From contig JAPWUV010000001.1 of assembly GCA_028275345.1 (NCBI GenBank), positions 62,001-126,000 of the forward strand: a stretch of DNA of 64,000 nt. The letters are read 5' to 3'. Position 1 is the first letter of the stretch; each line of letters starts with the position of its first letter. Shown here piece by piece: positions 52,904 to 61,168 of the stretch. The notes beneath the pieces are model-generated. The model saw only the letters and a list, made by a program, of their open reading frames with translations, searched no databases and was not told the DNA's origin. Made by a program: the position numbers and the translations under genes. Source of the stretch: a bacterium. GTDB lineage: Bacteria; Zhuqueibacterota; Zhuqueibacteria; Oleimicrobiales; Geothermoviventaceae.

Positions 52904-53614
52904 TCAGCGCGGGGTGGGAGCATTTGCCGGTCGGGAGAGTACCGCCTCGTCGCGCTCGATCAATCCGTCGCGGATGCGGATGATGCGATTGGCGTGCTCC
53001 GCGATGTATTCCTCATGGGTGACCAGGACGATCGTGTGCCCCTGTTCGTGCAGTTCCTCGAAGAGTTCCATGATCTCCTCGCCGGTCCGGGTGTCGAGGT
53101 TTCCGGTGGGCTCATCGGCGAGGATGAGGGAGGGGCGGTTCACCAAAGCCCGCGCGATGGCGACGCGCTGACGCTGGCCGCCAGAAAGCTCGTTGGGGCG
53201 ATGGTTGACCCGCTCCGCAAGTCCCACGCGCTGGAGAGCCTCCAGGGCCAGCTGCCGGCGCTTCGCAGCGGGCGTGCCGTTGTAGATCAGGGGGAGCTCC
53301 ACATTGTGCAGTGCCGTGGCCCGCGGCAGGAGGTTGAAGGTCTGGAAAATGAACCCAACCTCCTTGTTCCGGATCTCCGCGAGCTCGTCGTCCGTGAGAT
53401 CGTTCACCTTCTGTCCCTTGAGGTAGTATTCGCCGGAGGTCGGGGTGTCGAGGCAGCCGAGGATGTTCATGAGGGTCGACTTGCCCGAACCGGACGGCCC
53501 CATGATGGCGACGTACTCGTTCTCGTCGATTTGCAAACTCACCCCCCGCAGCGCCTCCACTTGGACCAAGCCGACCTGATAGATCTTCACAACATTGCGC
53601 AGCTCAATGAGCAT
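52904..53614 (-). CDS. ABC transporter ATPase (MacB/LolD type)
   Basis: A 236-residue ATPase with Walker A 'GPSGSGKST' (39-47), Q-loop '[20 protein letters not shown]', signature 'LSGGQRQR', Walker B '[12 protein letters not shown]' and the switch His in 'VLVTHE'. The '[16 protein letters not shown]' segment is typical of the MacB/LolD group. It lies between the adaptor (24 bases) and the permeases and completes the pump. No separate substrate-binding protein is present, as expected for this type. Confidence 0.95.
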   Translation of the reverse strand: MLIELRNVVKIYQVGLVQVEALRGVSLQIDENEYVAIMGPSGSGKSTLMNILGCLDTPTSGEYYLKGQKVNDLTDDELAEIRNKEVGFIFQTFNLLPRATALHNVELPLIYNGTPAAKRRQLALEALQRVGLAERVNHRPNELSGGQRQRVAIARALVNRPSLILADEPTGNLDTRTGEEIMELFEELHEQGHTIVLVTHEEYIAEHANRIIRIRDGLIERDEAVLSRPANAPTPR

Positions 53615-53638
53615 CTGGGTGACCCCTCCGGTATCGAT

Positions 53639-54934
53639 CTACGACCGTTTGGCCGAGGGCTTCTTCTCGGGGCGCTCGGTCCGGATTTTCACCTTCATGC
53701 CGTCGCGCAGTTGCTGGGAGAGGACGCGGTAGGGGCCGCTGACGACCTGTTGCCCCTCGCTCAATCCGGACAGGATCTCCACCTCCGTCTCGCTGCTGAT
53801 GCCGGTCCGCACCGGGACCATCTTGGCGATACCATTTTCGACGACAAACACCACCTCGGCTACGTTCTTCTTCGGGCCTGTCTTCTGCGCTGTGCCAGCG
53901 GGCTCCTCGAAGAACTCATCCACGCTCTGGTCGCGCGAGGCGCGTCGCTCCCGCTCCCATTTCTTCTGCTGCTTCTCGGCGAGGGCCAAAAGGGTGGAGT
54001 CAGACACTTCTCTGGCGGTGACGCACTGGATCGGCACGTAGAGCGCGCTGTCGTGGGTGGCTGTCTCGATATCCACGGTGGCGGACATCCCCGGCCGCAG
54101 CTTCGGATGGCTGCTGACCACGGCGACCCGCACCTCGAAATTGGTGACCTCTTCGGCGGTTCCTTGACCGCGCGTGGTGGCGGAGTGGGCGATCTCCGTC
54201 ACCCTGCCCTCCAGCACGGTGTCAGGGAGGGCATCCACCTCGATGCGGGCGCGGTCACCCACTGAAACCAGCACCACGTCGTTCTCGTCCACCTCCGCCC
54301 GCACTTCCATCTTGGACAGGTCCGCCACGGTCATGATCACGTCCGCCTGAAATTGGGAGCCCAGGGCGATTTCGCCCTCCTCTTTGTTGAGCCGGGTGAC
54401 GATACCGTCAATGGGGCTCACCAGACGGGTCTTGCTCAGCGAGTCGCGCGCCTCCCGCAGGCTTGCCTGCGCCTGTTCGAGCTGGCTGTGGGCCAGTTGG
54501 AGGTTGGCTTCGGCGCTCTCCAGCTCTGCCCGGGAAGCCAGGTTTCGGTCGAACAGCTCTTTGATCCGGTCGTAATCGGCACGGGCTTTCTTGAGCTGGG
54601 CTTCGGCGGAACGGAGATTGGACTCCGCTCGGTCCAGAGCGGCTACGTATCGCTCGCGATCCAGCTCGGCCAGGATCTGCCCTTTCTTCACCAGATCTCC
54701 TTCCCGCACGTAGATCTTCTTGATCTCCCCCGCCACGAAGGCCGAGATTTTCACCTCCACCTCAGGCTGCACCTTCCCGGTACCCGCTACGGTCTGGGTG
54801 ATGGATCCCCGCTTCACCTTCTCGACGGTGACCTCTACGGCGCCACCCCCTTGCCGTTTCAAATTCACGAGAACTATCACCAGGAGCACAACCAGCGCTC
54901 CCGCGATTAGGAAGAGCTTCTTCTTGCCCGACAT
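53639..54934 (-). CDS. periplasmic adaptor (MacA/HlyD family)
   Basis: A 431-residue membrane-fusion protein with one N-terminal transmembrane helix ('LFLIAGALVVLLVIVLVNL'), lipoyl halves ('ISAFVAGEIKKIYVREGD', 'VSPIDGIVTRLNKEEGEIA'), an alpha-hairpin of about 100 residues ('LRSAEAQLKKARADYDRI', 'LQLAHSQLEQAQASLREA') and beta domains. It connects the ABC pump to TolC. An insert near 330-370 ('EKQQKKWERERRASRDQS') is charged and unusual for MacA. The ATG at 54934 has GCAGGAG upstream; the reading to 54994 lacks a site. The long hairpin resembles MacA more than RND adaptors. Confidence 0.92.
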   Translation of the reverse strand: MSGKKKLFLIAGALVVLLVIVLVNLKRQGGGAVEVTVEKVKRGSITQTVAGTGKVQPEVEVKISAFVAGEIKKIYVREGDLVKKGQILAELDRERYVAALDRAESNLRSAEAQLKKARADYDRIKELFDRNLASRAELESAEANLQLAHSQLEQAQASLREARDSLSKTRLVSPIDGIVTRLNKEEGEIALGSQFQADVIMTVADLSKMEVRAEVDENDVVLVSVGDRARIEVDALPDTVLEGRVTEIAHSATTRGQGTAEEVTNFEVRVAVVSSHPKLRPGMSATVDIETATHDSALYVPIQCVTAREVSDSTLLALAEKQQKKWERERRASRDQSVDEFFEEPAGTAQKTGPKKNVAEVVFVVENGIAKMVPVRTGISSETEVEILSGLSEGQQVVSGPYRVLSQQLRDGMKVKIRTERPEKKPSAKRS

Positions 54935-55054
54935 GCCTGACTCCTGCCTCGTTTCGATGCCTCCCGTCTCTTGAGCCACCGCAGGGGATGCCATCTCCGC
55001 CTTGGCGTCTCCTTGTATCGTTTCCGTGAAGCGAAGGTTTCAGGTCCTGCCTGG

Positions 55055-56419
55055 CTAGGGTGCAATTACCCCCATGGCCGATTCCAGCTGGGCTTGCGCG
55101 ATGAGCGCGTCGTACCGGGAGCTGACGTAGGTTGCGCGGGCCCGGGTCAGAGCCAGCTGGGCATCGATCACTTCCAGGAGCGTTCCCGAGCCGAGCCGGT
55201 ATCTTTCCTCCGCCAACCGCAGATCTTCCTCCGCCGACCTGAGGTTCTCCTGGTTCAGCTGGGCGATCTCGCGGTACGCTTTCAGGTTGAGGTAGGCGCG
55301 CTTGACCTCGGCGATCACGTTGCGCTTGGTTTCTTCCAGATTCTCCTCGGCGATCCGGTAGTTGGTCTGCTCGCGGTCGAGGTCAGCCTTGTCCGACAGG
55401 CCGTTGAAGAGATTGAGGTTCACGGAGAGCCCGACGATCACGCTGTAGTCTCGGTCGATGTGCCGGGTAACCACCTTGTCCAGGAACTCGTTATCGCGGG
55501 AGTAGGAAACGGACAGACCCAAAGTGGGCAGGAAGTTGGTCTGGGCGACGCGCACGCCCATCTTGCTGGCCCGCAGCCTGTTCTCCATGGCTCGGATTTG
55601 CGGATTCTTGGCCAGCGCCGTGGTGATGGCCTCTTCCAGCGTCACCGTCAGGGTGTCGGACGGGGCTCGGTACTCCGCGAGGTAGAGGGGGGCCGTCGGT
55701 TCGCGCCCCATGGCCGTGTTGAGATTGGCCTTGGCGATCTCCACCAGGTTCTTCTGATTGATGAGGCTAATCTGCTGCTGCCCCAGATTCACCCGGGCCT
55801 TGTACACGTCAGCCTGAGCTACGGAACCGAGTTCGTGCATCGCCTCTGTGCGCTCCAGCTGGCGCTGTGCGGCCTCCACGGCCAATTCGTAGACGCGCAC
55901 CAACTCCTGGGCCTTCAGAAGCTCGAAATAGCGCTCTTTCACGGTGCGCAGTACGGCCTGGCGTGTAGCCTCGTATTCATCCTGCGCCGCCACGGCCGTG
56001 GAACGCGCCTGCCAGATCCGGAACCAGCTCTGCCCGAAATCGAAGAGGTTGTAGTTCAAGCTGAGCCGTGCTCCGTAGTTATTCCGTTCCACGGAGGACT
56101 GGATGATTTGCCGCTGCTCGTAGATTACGCGCCCACTGACCGGGTCGAAGCCTACGGGCACATCCTGGAGCCGAGTACGCGGGCCGGAGATGTAGCGACC
56201 CGCGGTGAAGGAGCTATTGAGGCGCGGGAGCACATTGGAGCGCGCCGTCACGACGTTGGTGGAGGCCAGGGTGACCTGCCGGACCGCATTTCGAAGCTGG
56301 GAGTTGTTCTTCAGAGCCAGCTGGATGCAGTCCTCCAGAGTCATGACCTCCGTCTGTGAAAACCCGTTCGAGGCGAGAACGAGGAGTGCCCCGATCAAGC
56401 CAATCCATCTGCTCCTCAT
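55055..56419 (-). CDS. TolC-family outer-membrane efflux channel
   Basis: A 454-residue outer-membrane factor with a signal peptide ('IGLIGALLVLASNGFSQ') and two repeats of long coiled helices and short strands ('LEDCIQLALKNNSQLRNAV', 'LEEAITTALAKNPQIRAMEN', 'ARLSLNYNLFDFGQS', 'VIVGLSVNLNLFNGLSDKA'). It forms the exit duct for the MacAB-like pump and could also serve the RND pumps at 25-33 kb, which have no TolC of their own here. The ATG at 56419 has GGGGAGGTGC upstream, more suitable than the longer reading to 56653. Confidence 0.92.
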   Translation of the reverse strand: MRSRWIGLIGALLVLASNGFSQTEVMTLEDCIQLALKNNSQLRNAVRQVTLASTNVVTARSNVLPRLNSSFTAGRYISGPRTRLQDVPVGFDPVSGRVIYEQRQIIQSSVERNNYGARLSLNYNLFDFGQSWFRIWQARSTAVAAQDEYEATRQAVLRTVKERYFELLKAQELVRVYELAVEAAQRQLERTEAMHELGSVAQADVYKARVNLGQQQISLINQKNLVEIAKANLNTAMGREPTAPLYLAEYRAPSDTLTVTLEEAITTALAKNPQIRAMENRLRASKMGVRVAQTNFLPTLGLSVSYSRDNEFLDKVVTRHIDRDYSVIVGLSVNLNLFNGLSDKADLDREQTNYRIAEENLEETKRNVIAEVKRAYLNLKAYREIAQLNQENLRSAEEDLRLAEERYRLGSGTLLEVIDAQLALTRARATYVSSRYDALIAQAQLESAMGVIAP

Positions 56420-56672
56420 GTCAATTGCACCTCCCCGAATGCGACTCATCCCGCTCTGCGTTCGTTCCGGTCCTCTCGTACCTTCCCCACCTCTCCGAAG
56501 ACCGATCCCTCCCCTTACCGGGAATGCTACCTTTGGTACACCCCTAGCCCTGCTTCCCGTCGCTCGACGAGCGGCAATCGCTCGCCCCCTCGAAAGCGTC
56601 GAGGGCCGTGGCCCGAGCCGCCGAGCAGCCTTCGCTGGCTCTCCCGACTCCATCAGACACGAAAGCCACCGC
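56420..56672. other. intergenic region between Yip1 and TolC genes, with stem-loop
   Basis: A 253-base gap inside the apparent efflux operon. CCCTCGA (56587-56593) and TCGAGGG (56599-56605) form a perfect stem with a 5-base loop but no T tract. TolC may have its own promoter here, though none of the local type is clear. Confidence 0.45.
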
Positions 56673-57464
56673 TCAGCTGACCCCCTGCATCTTGAGAAGC
56701 AGGCTGGAGAGGAAGGCGCTCAGTATGGCCACAATGGACCAGAGGCCCACAACCCAGTATGCGGTCTTCTTCGTGTTGGCTTTGGCCAGTGTGGCGACCC
56801 CGATCGTCATCACAGCCAATAGCCAGATGTTGAAAATGTCGATCTTCCCGAGCAGGTGGTAAAGGAACGCGGCCTTCGAGCCACTCCACAGGACGGCCAG
56901 ACTGGTGGTTACGTCCGTGGAGCCTTTGGCCAGGATCAAGGGCGTCTTGACGATCCCCGGGAAGAGGCCAATGAGCGTGGTGCCTCCTCCGCTGGACATG
57001 TGGACGAGCCAGCTACCCCACGAGGCCAAGGCAAGAGCCTGCCCGAAGCGCGCCTCTCCACCGAGGATCACATTGGTGATGAAAAGGACCGCTCCGGCCA
57101 CGATCGCCGTGACGGCGACGATCACGGCGAAGCTCAGGAGGTAGCCGAGAGCCTGCCTGCCGGGCGAGCTCCACTTCGCGCGCTGCTCCTCCATACGGTC
57201 CAGCGCCGTCTGGATTTGCTCCTCCGTGAGCTTGGTGCTGCTCTGGAGGCGCTGCTTCACCTCCGAGTAGACGATGTCCTGGGTGAGTTTGCCGGAGGCA
57301 GCCGTCACCAAGAAGGTCACGAAGAGAGGGATGAGCCAGTCCGTCCAGCGGGTCTGCGCCCGGAGAGAAGCGGCGGCCTTCGCCGGTGACCCGAGGAAGA
57401 AGTTGTACAGCCGGCTTGCCAACCCCATGTGCTCCGCTTCGGGTTGTGCGCTTGCGTTTCCCAT
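56673..57464 (-). CDS. Yip1-domain membrane protein
   Basis: A 263-residue protein with a soluble N-terminus, then about five hydrophobic helices from residue 45 on. 'LYNFFLGSPAKAAASLRAQT' followed by 'DWLIPLFVTFLVTAASGKL' is the entry typical of bacterial Yip1-domain proteins, whose role is unknown. A charged helical stretch (70-95) lies between helices 1 and 2. The gene precedes the TolC-MacA-MacB genes on the same strand. A 32-base dyad lies upstream. The start is an ATG with GGGAGGAAGG upstream. Confidence 0.8.
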   Translation of the reverse strand: MGNASAQPEAEHMGLASRLYNFFLGSPAKAAASLRAQTRWTDWLIPLFVTFLVTAASGKLTQDIVYSEVKQRLQSSTKLTEEQIQTALDRMEEQRAKWSSPGRQALGYLLSFAVIVAVTAIVAGAVLFITNVILGGEARFGQALALASWGSWLVHMSSGGGTTLIGLFPGIVKTPLILAKGSTDVTTSLAVLWSGSKAAFLYHLLGKIDIFNIWLLAVMTIGVATLAKANTKKTAYWVVGLWSIVAILSAFLSSLLLKMQGVS

Positions 57465-57510
57465 TGCTCCTTCCTCCCTTGCATTACTGCCAACTCAGAC
57501 GGGATTTCGC

Positions 57511-57542
57511 CGGGAAAGTTTCGGCACAAACCGACTTTCCCG
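57511..57542. repeat. inverted repeat upstream of the Yip1-efflux operon
   Basis: CGGGAAAGT (57511-57519) and ACTTTCCCG (57534-57542) are perfect 9-base arms 14 bases apart; the spacer holds a further CGG/CCG pair. It lies 47 bases before the Yip1 start, without a T tract, so it is a candidate operator or leader hairpin. Confidence 0.5.
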
Positions 57543-57635
57543 AGCCCCAGCCTCTTTTCCCCAAGGAAGCTTGCCGTGCTGGCAGGAGCCGGACGGCGGG
57601 GAAAAGCGCGGCCAGCAAAGTGCGGATGGGCCGAT

Positions 57636-59108
57636 TCAATTCCCCTCCCTGCCGGTTCCATTGGGTTGCCTCTGAGCCTCGCGCAGCACCTCGTCCTTGA
57701 TTTGCAGCAGGTATTGGAAAGCGGCGTCGTACTCGTTGGGGATCTTGCCGTCCAGGATTGCCTCCTCGATCATCTTCTTGAGCTTGCCTACGGTGGGGCC
57801 CGGCGGGATGTTACAGACCTGCATGATCACATCGCCCCGGACCGGGGACTGGAAGGCCCGCATCCGGTCCTTCTCTTCCACCTCGCGGATCCTCTGGACG
57901 AGGCGCTCGAAGTTGGCCAAATGTTGCCGTACCCGCTTGGGATTTCGGCTGGTGATATCCGCGCGACAGAGCGTCAGGAGGGATTCCAGATCCTCGCCGG
58001 CCTGGACGATGAGCCTCCGGATGGCCGAGTCGGTCACCCCCTCCTCCACGAGAGCGATGGGCCGGAGATGGAGGCGCGTGAGTTTCTCCGCGAAGCGGCT
58101 CATTTCGTTAGGCAAGCGCAGGCGGCGGGAGATGTTGGAGATCATGCGGGCGCCGATCTCGTCGTGACCGTGGAAGGTCCATCCCACCCCTTCCCGGAAG
58201 GCCTTGGTTCGAGGCTTGGCGACGTCGTGGAGCAGGGCAGCATACCGCAGGGGGAGCGAATCGGAGACGGCCGCGATCCGATCCAGCACCTTCATCGTGT
58301 GTTCGAAAACATCCTTGTGATGGTACGGGCCGATTTGCTCCACCCCTCGCATCTCCGCCACTTCGGGGAGCACGATTTCCAGCACCCCCGTCTTCGCCAT
58401 TAGCCAGAAGCCGACGGAGGGCTTGCGGGCGGCCAGGATCTTCAGCAGTTCCTCTGTGATCCGTTCCTGGCTGACGATGCGGAGACGCTCCCGCTCGGTG
58501 CGAATGGCCTCCTCGGTGCCAGCTTCGATGGTGAATTCCAGTTGGGTGGCGAAGCGGATGGCGCGGAGGATTCGCAACGGGTCGTCGTGGAACGTGACCA
58601 CGGGATCCAGAGGAGTGCGGATGATCCCCAGCTCCAGATCCTTCCTCCCGCCGAAGGGATCGAGGAGTCGTCCGCAGTCGCAAGTCCGAATGCCAAGGGC
58701 CAGAGCGTTGATGGTGAAATCCCTCCGCGCGAGGTCATCTTCCAAGCTCGAGGCTGTCACTTCCGGCTTGCGGCTATTCTCGCGGTAGCGCTCGCTCCGA
58801 GCCGTCACGAACTCGAGCTTGTAGCCTCGGTAGAGGAAGCTAGCCGTACCGAACTTGGGATACACCACGACATGGCGGACGCCAAGGTGCTGGGCCGCCT
58901 CTCGGGCGAACTGGATCCCGTCTCCCACTACCACGAAATCGATGTCCTTGCTGGGTTTCCCCAGAAGGAGGTCGCGGACGTAGCCCCCAACGGCGTAGAC
59001 CTCGATGCCGCGATCCTCCGCAAACTTTCCGATCCTGTGGACCACCCGCTGGGGCGGGGTGAGTCGATCGATGGTCGCGAGACCTTTCCTCGTTCGAGCG
59101 GATGCCAT
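57636..59108 (-). CDS. CCA-adding-type tRNA nucleotidyltransferase / poly(A) polymerase family with HD domain
   Basis: A 490-residue class II nucleotidyltransferase. 'AVGGYVRDLLLG', the metal-binding 'DIDFVV' and 'RRDFTINALAL' mark the head domain (about 30-170); 'DPLRILRAIRFATQLEF' is the neck; an HD domain with 'ALLHDVAKP' and 'HLRPIAL' lies near 290-400. Enzymes of this type add or repair tRNA CCA ends, or add poly(A). The two tRNAs at 33.4-33.6 kb lack encoded CCA, so the cell needs such an enzyme, but whether this one does the whole job or only part (CC or A adding) cannot be told. I chose the ATG at 59108 over a GTG at 59159. Confidence 0.9.
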   Translation of the reverse strand: MASARTRKGLATIDRLTPPQRVVHRIGKFAEDRGIEVYAVGGYVRDLLLGKPSKDIDFVVVGDGIQFAREAAQHLGVRHVVVYPKFGTASFLYRGYKLEFVTARSERYRENSRKPEVTASSLEDDLARRDFTINALALGIRTCDCGRLLDPFGGRKDLELGIIRTPLDPVVTFHDDPLRILRAIRFATQLEFTIEAGTEEAIRTERERLRIVSQERITEELLKILAARKPSVGFWLMAKTGVLEIVLPEVAEMRGVEQIGPYHHKDVFEHTMKVLDRIAAVSDSLPLRYAALLHDVAKPRTKAFREGVGWTFHGHDEIGARMISNISRRLRLPNEMSRFAEKLTRLHLRPIALVEEGVTDSAIRRLIVQAGEDLESLLTLCRADITSRNPKRVRQHLANFERLVQRIREVEEKDRMRAFQSPVRGDVIMQVCNIPPGPTVGKLKKMIEEAILDGKIPNEYDAAFQYLLQIKDEVLREAQRQPNGTGREGN

Positions 59109-59266
59109 GGAGCCCTTCTGCTCTTGTCTCTCTGTTTTCCCACTCGTCCGGATCCCCACCGTCTCATGCCTCGCTGCGAACTGCTGACCCCTGCAAACGG
59201 GCTCACCTTCGCCCGGCCCTACACCTCCGGTGTGGGAGCCTATTTCGCCCAGCCTCTCCGGAGGCC

Positions 59267-60943
59267 TCAGAATCTGCCGGACCTGAGAATGGCGATGGCC
59301 AGCCAGACTCCCAAGACCCCCGCGAAGAGATAGCCTACCACACCCAGCGCAGGGTAGCCGAACAGGAACGGCGGTCTATTGAGCTGCATGATGAGGGAGG
59401 AGCCGACGATGAGCGCGGCAATAATGAGGGCGAAAGAGATGCGATTGGATGCCCGGTCCAGCTCGGTCACCAGGTCGTCAAGCCCCCGGTGCTCCATCTG
59501 GAGACGGACGGTGCCGCGCTTGAGGCGCCGAAAAAGCAATTCGATCTCTCGGGGCAGGGTTTGCGCCAGGTGATAGGCGTCGCGCAAGGTGCGCGAGACC
59601 TCGTAGGCCAATCGGCCTGGCTTCAGCCGATGCTGAATCAGCCTCCGGATGTATGGACTCATCTGCGCCACGAAGTCGAAATCCGGCTTGAGGCTGCGGG
59701 TGACGTCTTCGTACGTACCTAGGGTCTTGAGCAGGAGGCCGAGGTTCGGCGGCAGTCGAATCTCGTAGCGATTGGTGATCTCCATCGCTTCGCGGATGAG
59801 CGTGCGCACATCCACGTGCTGGAGGGAAACCCCGTAGTATCGGTCGATCAGTTCGGCCAGGTCGAAGCGAAGGGAGGGGAGGTCGCTGGTCTCATCCATC
59901 GCGCCCAGATCGATGAGGAGATTCACGATCGTCCCGACGTCCTTCTTGTACGTCGCCACGGTGAGGTCAGCGAGGATGGTCATCGTGATCTCATCCAGCC
60001 GGCCCACGATGCCGAAGTCGATCGGGACGATCTTCCGCTGCCGGGTCACGAAGAGATTGCCCGGATGCGGGTCAGCGTGAAAGAAACCGTCCTCGAAGAT
60101 CTGTTTGAGGACGAAGCGCGCCCCTGCCTCCACGACCCAGTCGGGGTCGATGCCCGCTTCCCGGAGGGAGGCCAAGTCGGTGATCTTGATGCCGTCGACG
60201 TATTCGACCGTGAGCACCTGCGAGCGGGTGTAGTCCCAGAGGACCTCCGGGATGTACACCGAATCGGAGCCCGCGAAGTTGCGGCGGAAGATCTCCGCGT
60301 TGCGCGCCTCGTTGAAGAAATCCAGCTCCCGCCGGAGCGCGCGGGCGAATTCCGCCACGAGGGCCTCAGGCCCTAGCCTGCGCGTCTCCGGAAGATGCCT
60401 CGCCGCAAGACGGGCCAGATCCTCCAGGATCTGGATGTCCTGCTCGATCAGCGCCTTGATCCCTGGGCGCTGGATCTTGACCACCACCTCCCGCCCGTCG
60501 TGAAGGCGTGCGCGGTGCGCTTGTGCAATGGACGCGGCCGCGATGGGATCGGGATCGAAGTCGGCGAAACATTGCTCGGCAGACCTACCCAGCGCATTTA
60601 CCAGCGTTGGCTCCAGTTCTCGAAAGGGTAGGGGAGTGGCCCGGTCCTGAAGTTTGGCCAGCTCCTCTACGTACTCCGCCGGCAACACGAAGGAGCGTGT
60701 GCTCAAGATTTGCCCGAACTTGATGAAGGTGGGTCCCAGTTCCTCCAAAGCAGCCCGTAGCCTCTGGGGCGCCGTCATCTCCTCGACGTATCGGCGTACG
60801 GGGGAGATGTGCGCGAGCCGGAGCCGCGCCAGAAGGTGCATCCGGCTCAGCACTTCGGCGAAACCGTACTTCACCAGTACGGTCACGATCTGTCGATAGC
60901 GCGAGAGATGTCGAAACCGCCTACGCGGCAGGATGAGCGGCAT
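59267..60943 (-). CDS. AarF/UbiB-family atypical protein kinase-like protein
   Basis: A 558-residue protein of the ABC1/ADCK/UbiB family: 'LGPTFIKFGQILSTR' (KxGQ-type motif), 'AAASIAQAHRA' (Ala-rich loop), the Lys in 'VVVKIQRPG', 'GFFHADPHPGNLF' and the metal Asp in 'PIDFGIVGR'. Two C-terminal transmembrane helices anchor it. Relatives support quinone biosynthesis, but the ligand is unknown. The ATG at 60943 is preferred: a strong promoter ends 5 bases before the GTG at 60982, so that codon would lie at the transcript start. The prenyl synthase at 47.5 kb is in the same broad pathway area, but not adjacent. Confidence 0.9.
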   Translation of the reverse strand: MPLILPRRRFRHLSRYRQIVTVLVKYGFAEVLSRMHLLARLRLAHISPVRRYVEEMTAPQRLRAALEELGPTFIKFGQILSTRSFVLPAEYVEELAKLQDRATPLPFRELEPTLVNALGRSAEQCFADFDPDPIAAASIAQAHRARLHDGREVVVKIQRPGIKALIEQDIQILEDLARLAARHLPETRRLGPEALVAEFARALRRELDFFNEARNAEIFRRNFAGSDSVYIPEVLWDYTRSQVLTVEYVDGIKITDLASLREAGIDPDWVVEAGARFVLKQIFEDGFFHADPHPGNLFVTRQRKIVPIDFGIVGRLDEITMTILADLTVATYKKDVGTIVNLLIDLGAMDETSDLPSLRFDLAELIDRYYGVSLQHVDVRTLIREAMEITNRYEIRLPPNLGLLLKTLGTYEDVTRSLKPDFDFVAQMSPYIRRLIQHRLKPGRLAYEVSRTLRDAYHLAQTLPREIELLFRRLKRGTVRLQMEHRGLDDLVTELDRASNRISFALIIAALIVGSSLIMQLNRPPFLFGYPALGVVGYLFAGVLGVWLAIAILRSGRF

Positions 60944-60987
60944 GCGGTCGTTTCCGATCGTGCGACTTGCTTTTTCCGGCACGCTCG

Positions 60988-61015
60988 AATTTACTCACCG
61001 GGGTCGGAATGTCAA
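60988..61015 (-). promoter_or_regulatory. promoter of the AarF/UbiB gene
   Basis: Perfect TTGACA (61015-61010), 16-base spacer, TAAATT (60993-60988), 45 bases before the ATG at 60943. It argues against the upstream GTG start. Confidence 0.6.
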
Positions 61016-61168
61016 AGCCTTTGTCCCCTGCGGAGAGAATGCTGTCTGGGCCGCCAAACTGCTCCCGCCGAGCGCGTTGCTCAGCGGCTGGATCCGGCGC
61101 GCGCCGCTTGGGAAGGGAGGCTGGGGGGACTGCGACGGGTCCCCATCGGGGACGCGCGGAGCTTCCCG

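Noticed and set aside
61139-61153. GTCCCC-ATC-GGGGAC hairpin downstream of the C25 gene
   Set aside because: A three-base loop and no T tract on either strand make it a poor terminator.
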